Positions 32,810-33,988 of a DNA stretch of 33,988 nucleotides are shown here, piece after piece. The notes beneath the pieces are model-generated. The model was not told the origin of the DNA, searched no databases, and was given only the letters and a program-made list of their open reading frames with translations. How positions within the stretch are numbered: position 1 is the stretch's first letter; the number at the start of each line of letters is the position of its first letter. The position numbers and the translations under genes are program-made. Origin of the DNA: Myxococcota bacterium (lineage in GTDB: Bacteria > Myxococcota_A > UBA9160 > UBA4427); assembly GCA_029941885.1 (NCBI GenBank), contig JAPYTP010000047.1, forward strand, positions 1 through 33,988, written 5' to 3'.

Positions 32810-33541
32810 CTAGTCGTCCTTCTCGTAGCGCACCAGCAACACCGTGATGTTGTCGAGGCCACCCGCCCGATTGGCTGAGTCGACCAGGCCGTTTGCCGCG
32901 CTTTCCAGATCCTGCTCATCGCCGACTCGCTCTGCGATCTCGCGATCCGCGACATGGGTCGTCAGACCGTCGCTGCAAAGGATCAACACGTCCCCCGCAA
33001 GGGGTGTCATTTCCGCCAGATCCGGTTCCGTTCGTGAACGCACACCGAGTGCTCGGGTCAGCACGTGACGATGAGGATGTTCGAGGGCGTCGGCCTCACT
33101 GATCTCGTGGCGACGCAGGAGTTCGGCCACGATCGAATGGTCGTCGGTGAGCCCGCGTAGACGCCCATGTCGAAGGAGGTACGCACGGCTATCACCAACG
33201 TGTGCCAAAGCGAGTCGCTCGCCGGCGAAGAGCATCCCGACGAAGGTGGTGCCCATTCCGGAGAATTCGGGCTTGGATTGAGCGGCGGTGAAGATCTCGC
33301 GGTTGGCGCAAGCGACGGCGTGGCTAAGTCGCTCCGCCAGGCTCACCGACGCACATCGAAGTGCCTCAACCGCGCGTATGGCCGCTTCGGCGGCGAGCTG
33401 GCTCGCAACCTGCCCGGCCCTGTGCCCACCCATGCCATCCGCGACGAGGTAGAGCCCGAGACCCGGCACGATCGCATAGCGATCTTCGTTCGCTTGACGA
33501 CGCATTCCCACATGGGTGCTGGCAGCGGATCGAAGCAGCAT
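32810..33541 (-). CDS. PP2C-family serine/threonine protein phosphatase
   Basis: A 243-residue soluble phosphatase of the bacterial Stp/PrpC type. Metal and phosphate motifs appear in order: RRQANEDRY (14-22), YLVADGMGGHRAG (31-43), SGMGTTFVGM, LAHVGDSRAYLLR, LTDDHS, LTRALG, LILCSDGLTTHV and GGLDNITVLLVR. It would reverse the action of a Ser/Thr kinase, but none is encoded in the window. The ATG at 33541 has GGAGG 5 nt upstream. It is convergent with the sigma gene and divergent from the receiver gene at 33751. Confidence 0.94.
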   Translation of the reverse strand: MLLRSAASTHVGMRRQANEDRYAIVPGLGLYLVADGMGGHRAGQVASQLAAEAAIRAVEALRCASVSLAERLSHAVACANREIFTAAQSKPEFSGMGTTFVGMLFAGERLALAHVGDSRAYLLRHGRLRGLTDDHSIVAELLRRHEISEADALEHPHRHVLTRALGVRSRTEPDLAEMTPLAGDVLILCSDGLTTHVADREIAERVGDEQDLESAANGLVDSANRAGGLDNITVLLVRYEKDD

Positions 33542-33720
33542 TCAAGCCTCCCGGGACCTCGGCACGACCGGGCGGCCCCCCTCCCAACGTATCGGAATGG
33601 CCGCCGCGCGGCTTGATCGTGAGGCGACGCGGGTTTTCCCTCATGAACACGCAAAAAACCATTCAATCACGCACAACATCAGGACGATAGGACCCTTGAG
33701 CGGTACGCTCGCCGTAGGGA

Positions 33721-33737
33721 CGGACCGTCTGGGTCCG
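33721..33737. promoter_or_regulatory. Short inverted repeat before the last receiver gene
   Basis: CGGACC and GGTCCG flank a 5-nt spacer, 13 bp before the ATG at 33751. It could form a hairpin in the mRNA leader near the ribosome-binding site or be a protein site; either is tentative. Confidence 0.3.
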
Positions 33738-33750
33738 AATGGGGGGACGC

Positions 33751-33988
33751 ATGTACAAGAAGCTTCTTCTGGCCGATGACTCGGTCGTGATCCAAAAGCT
33801 GGTCGGGCTTTCATTCGCCAACGAAGACATCGAGATCTTCTCCACGGACAATGGCGACGACGCCGTGATCCAGGTGCGTGAAATTCAACCCGATATCGTG
33901 CTGGCGGACGTCGTCATGCCAGGCCTCAGCGGATACGAAGTCTGCGAAGCGATCAAGCGGGATCCAACCCTCTCCCACACCCCGGTGC
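33751..33988 (+). CDS. Receiver-domain response regulator, N-terminal part (cut by window edge)
   Basis: The first 79 residues of a protein starting MYKKLLLADDSVVIQKLV. It has the acidic pair Asp9-Asp10 and the phosphorylation site Asp53 in IVLADVVMPGLSGYEVC, so the receiver domain is intact as far as visible. The LADDS-xIQK start is common in deltaproteobacterial receiver proteins with longer, often low-complexity or unknown C-terminal parts. Output domain and length cannot be seen. GGGGGGA lies just before the ATG. Confidence 0.88.
   Translation, partial: MYKKLLLADDSVVIQKLVGLSFANEDIEIFSTDNGDDAVIQVREIQPDIVLADVVMPGLSGYEVCEAIKRDPTLSHTPV

Overview
The window looks like chromosomal DNA of a high-GC Gram-negative bacterium. 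The gene set fits the deltaproteobacterial / Myxococcota-like lineages best: a pilB-pilT-pilC-pilS type IV pilus block in the order known from myxobacteria, an NtrC-type activator with a nearby sigma-54 promoter, PAS-type histidine kinases, stand-alone receiver proteins and a PP2C phosphatase. This placement is inferred from gene content and order only. I see no rRNA, tRNA, insertion sequence, phage gene or CRISPR array; the window reads as ordinary core and regulatory chromosome.

Layout. From 13.4 kb down to 1, nearly everything is on the minus strand and reads as one long co-directional series: rsmD, coaD, coaBC, nfeD, a slipin gene, hflK, hflC, (gap), ribF, pilB, pilT, pilC and the start of pilS. 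It combines CoA and FAD synthesis, a membrane-microdomain / membrane-protease module (NfeD plus three SPFH proteins) and the pilus motor. At 13.7 kb a small XRE-type regulator gene starts on the plus strand behind a palindrome that could be its operator, followed by a hairpin.

From 14.3 to 22.7 kb is a cell-wall region: a small membrane protein, a lytic transglycosylase, a PBP4-type D-Ala-D-Ala carboxypeptidase (minus), a fused SpmA-SpmB membrane protein, an AmgK-like sugar kinase, a MurU-like nucleotidyltransferase, a metallo-beta-lactamase-fold protein with an altered metal motif, and AnmK (minus). AnmK, AmgK and MurU together suggest recycling of anhydro-MurNAc and MurNAc straight to UDP-MurNAc. 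From 22.8 to 26.5 kb a likely operon behind a sigma-70-like promoter encodes a small membrane protein, two paralogous GT4 glycosyltransferases and a methyltransferase between them, probably for a glycan or glycolipid. A second methyltransferase converges on it with a 76-bp overlap.

From 27.3 kb to the end is a regulatory region: a hybrid-looking PAS histidine kinase with a single-domain receiver (minus), divergent from an NtrC-family response regulator (plus) that has no ordinary start codon; a FliA/WhiG-family sigma factor behind a well-matched sigma-54 promoter; a PP2C phosphatase (minus); and the start of another receiver protein (plus). The arrangement suggests a cascade from kinase through sigma-54 activator to an alternative sigma factor.

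A notable trait is the frequent use of TTG starts (pilB, pilT, ribF, hflK, slipin), each with a Shine-Dalgarno sequence 6-7 nt upstream. Several gene limits below therefore differ from the longest possible reading frame.
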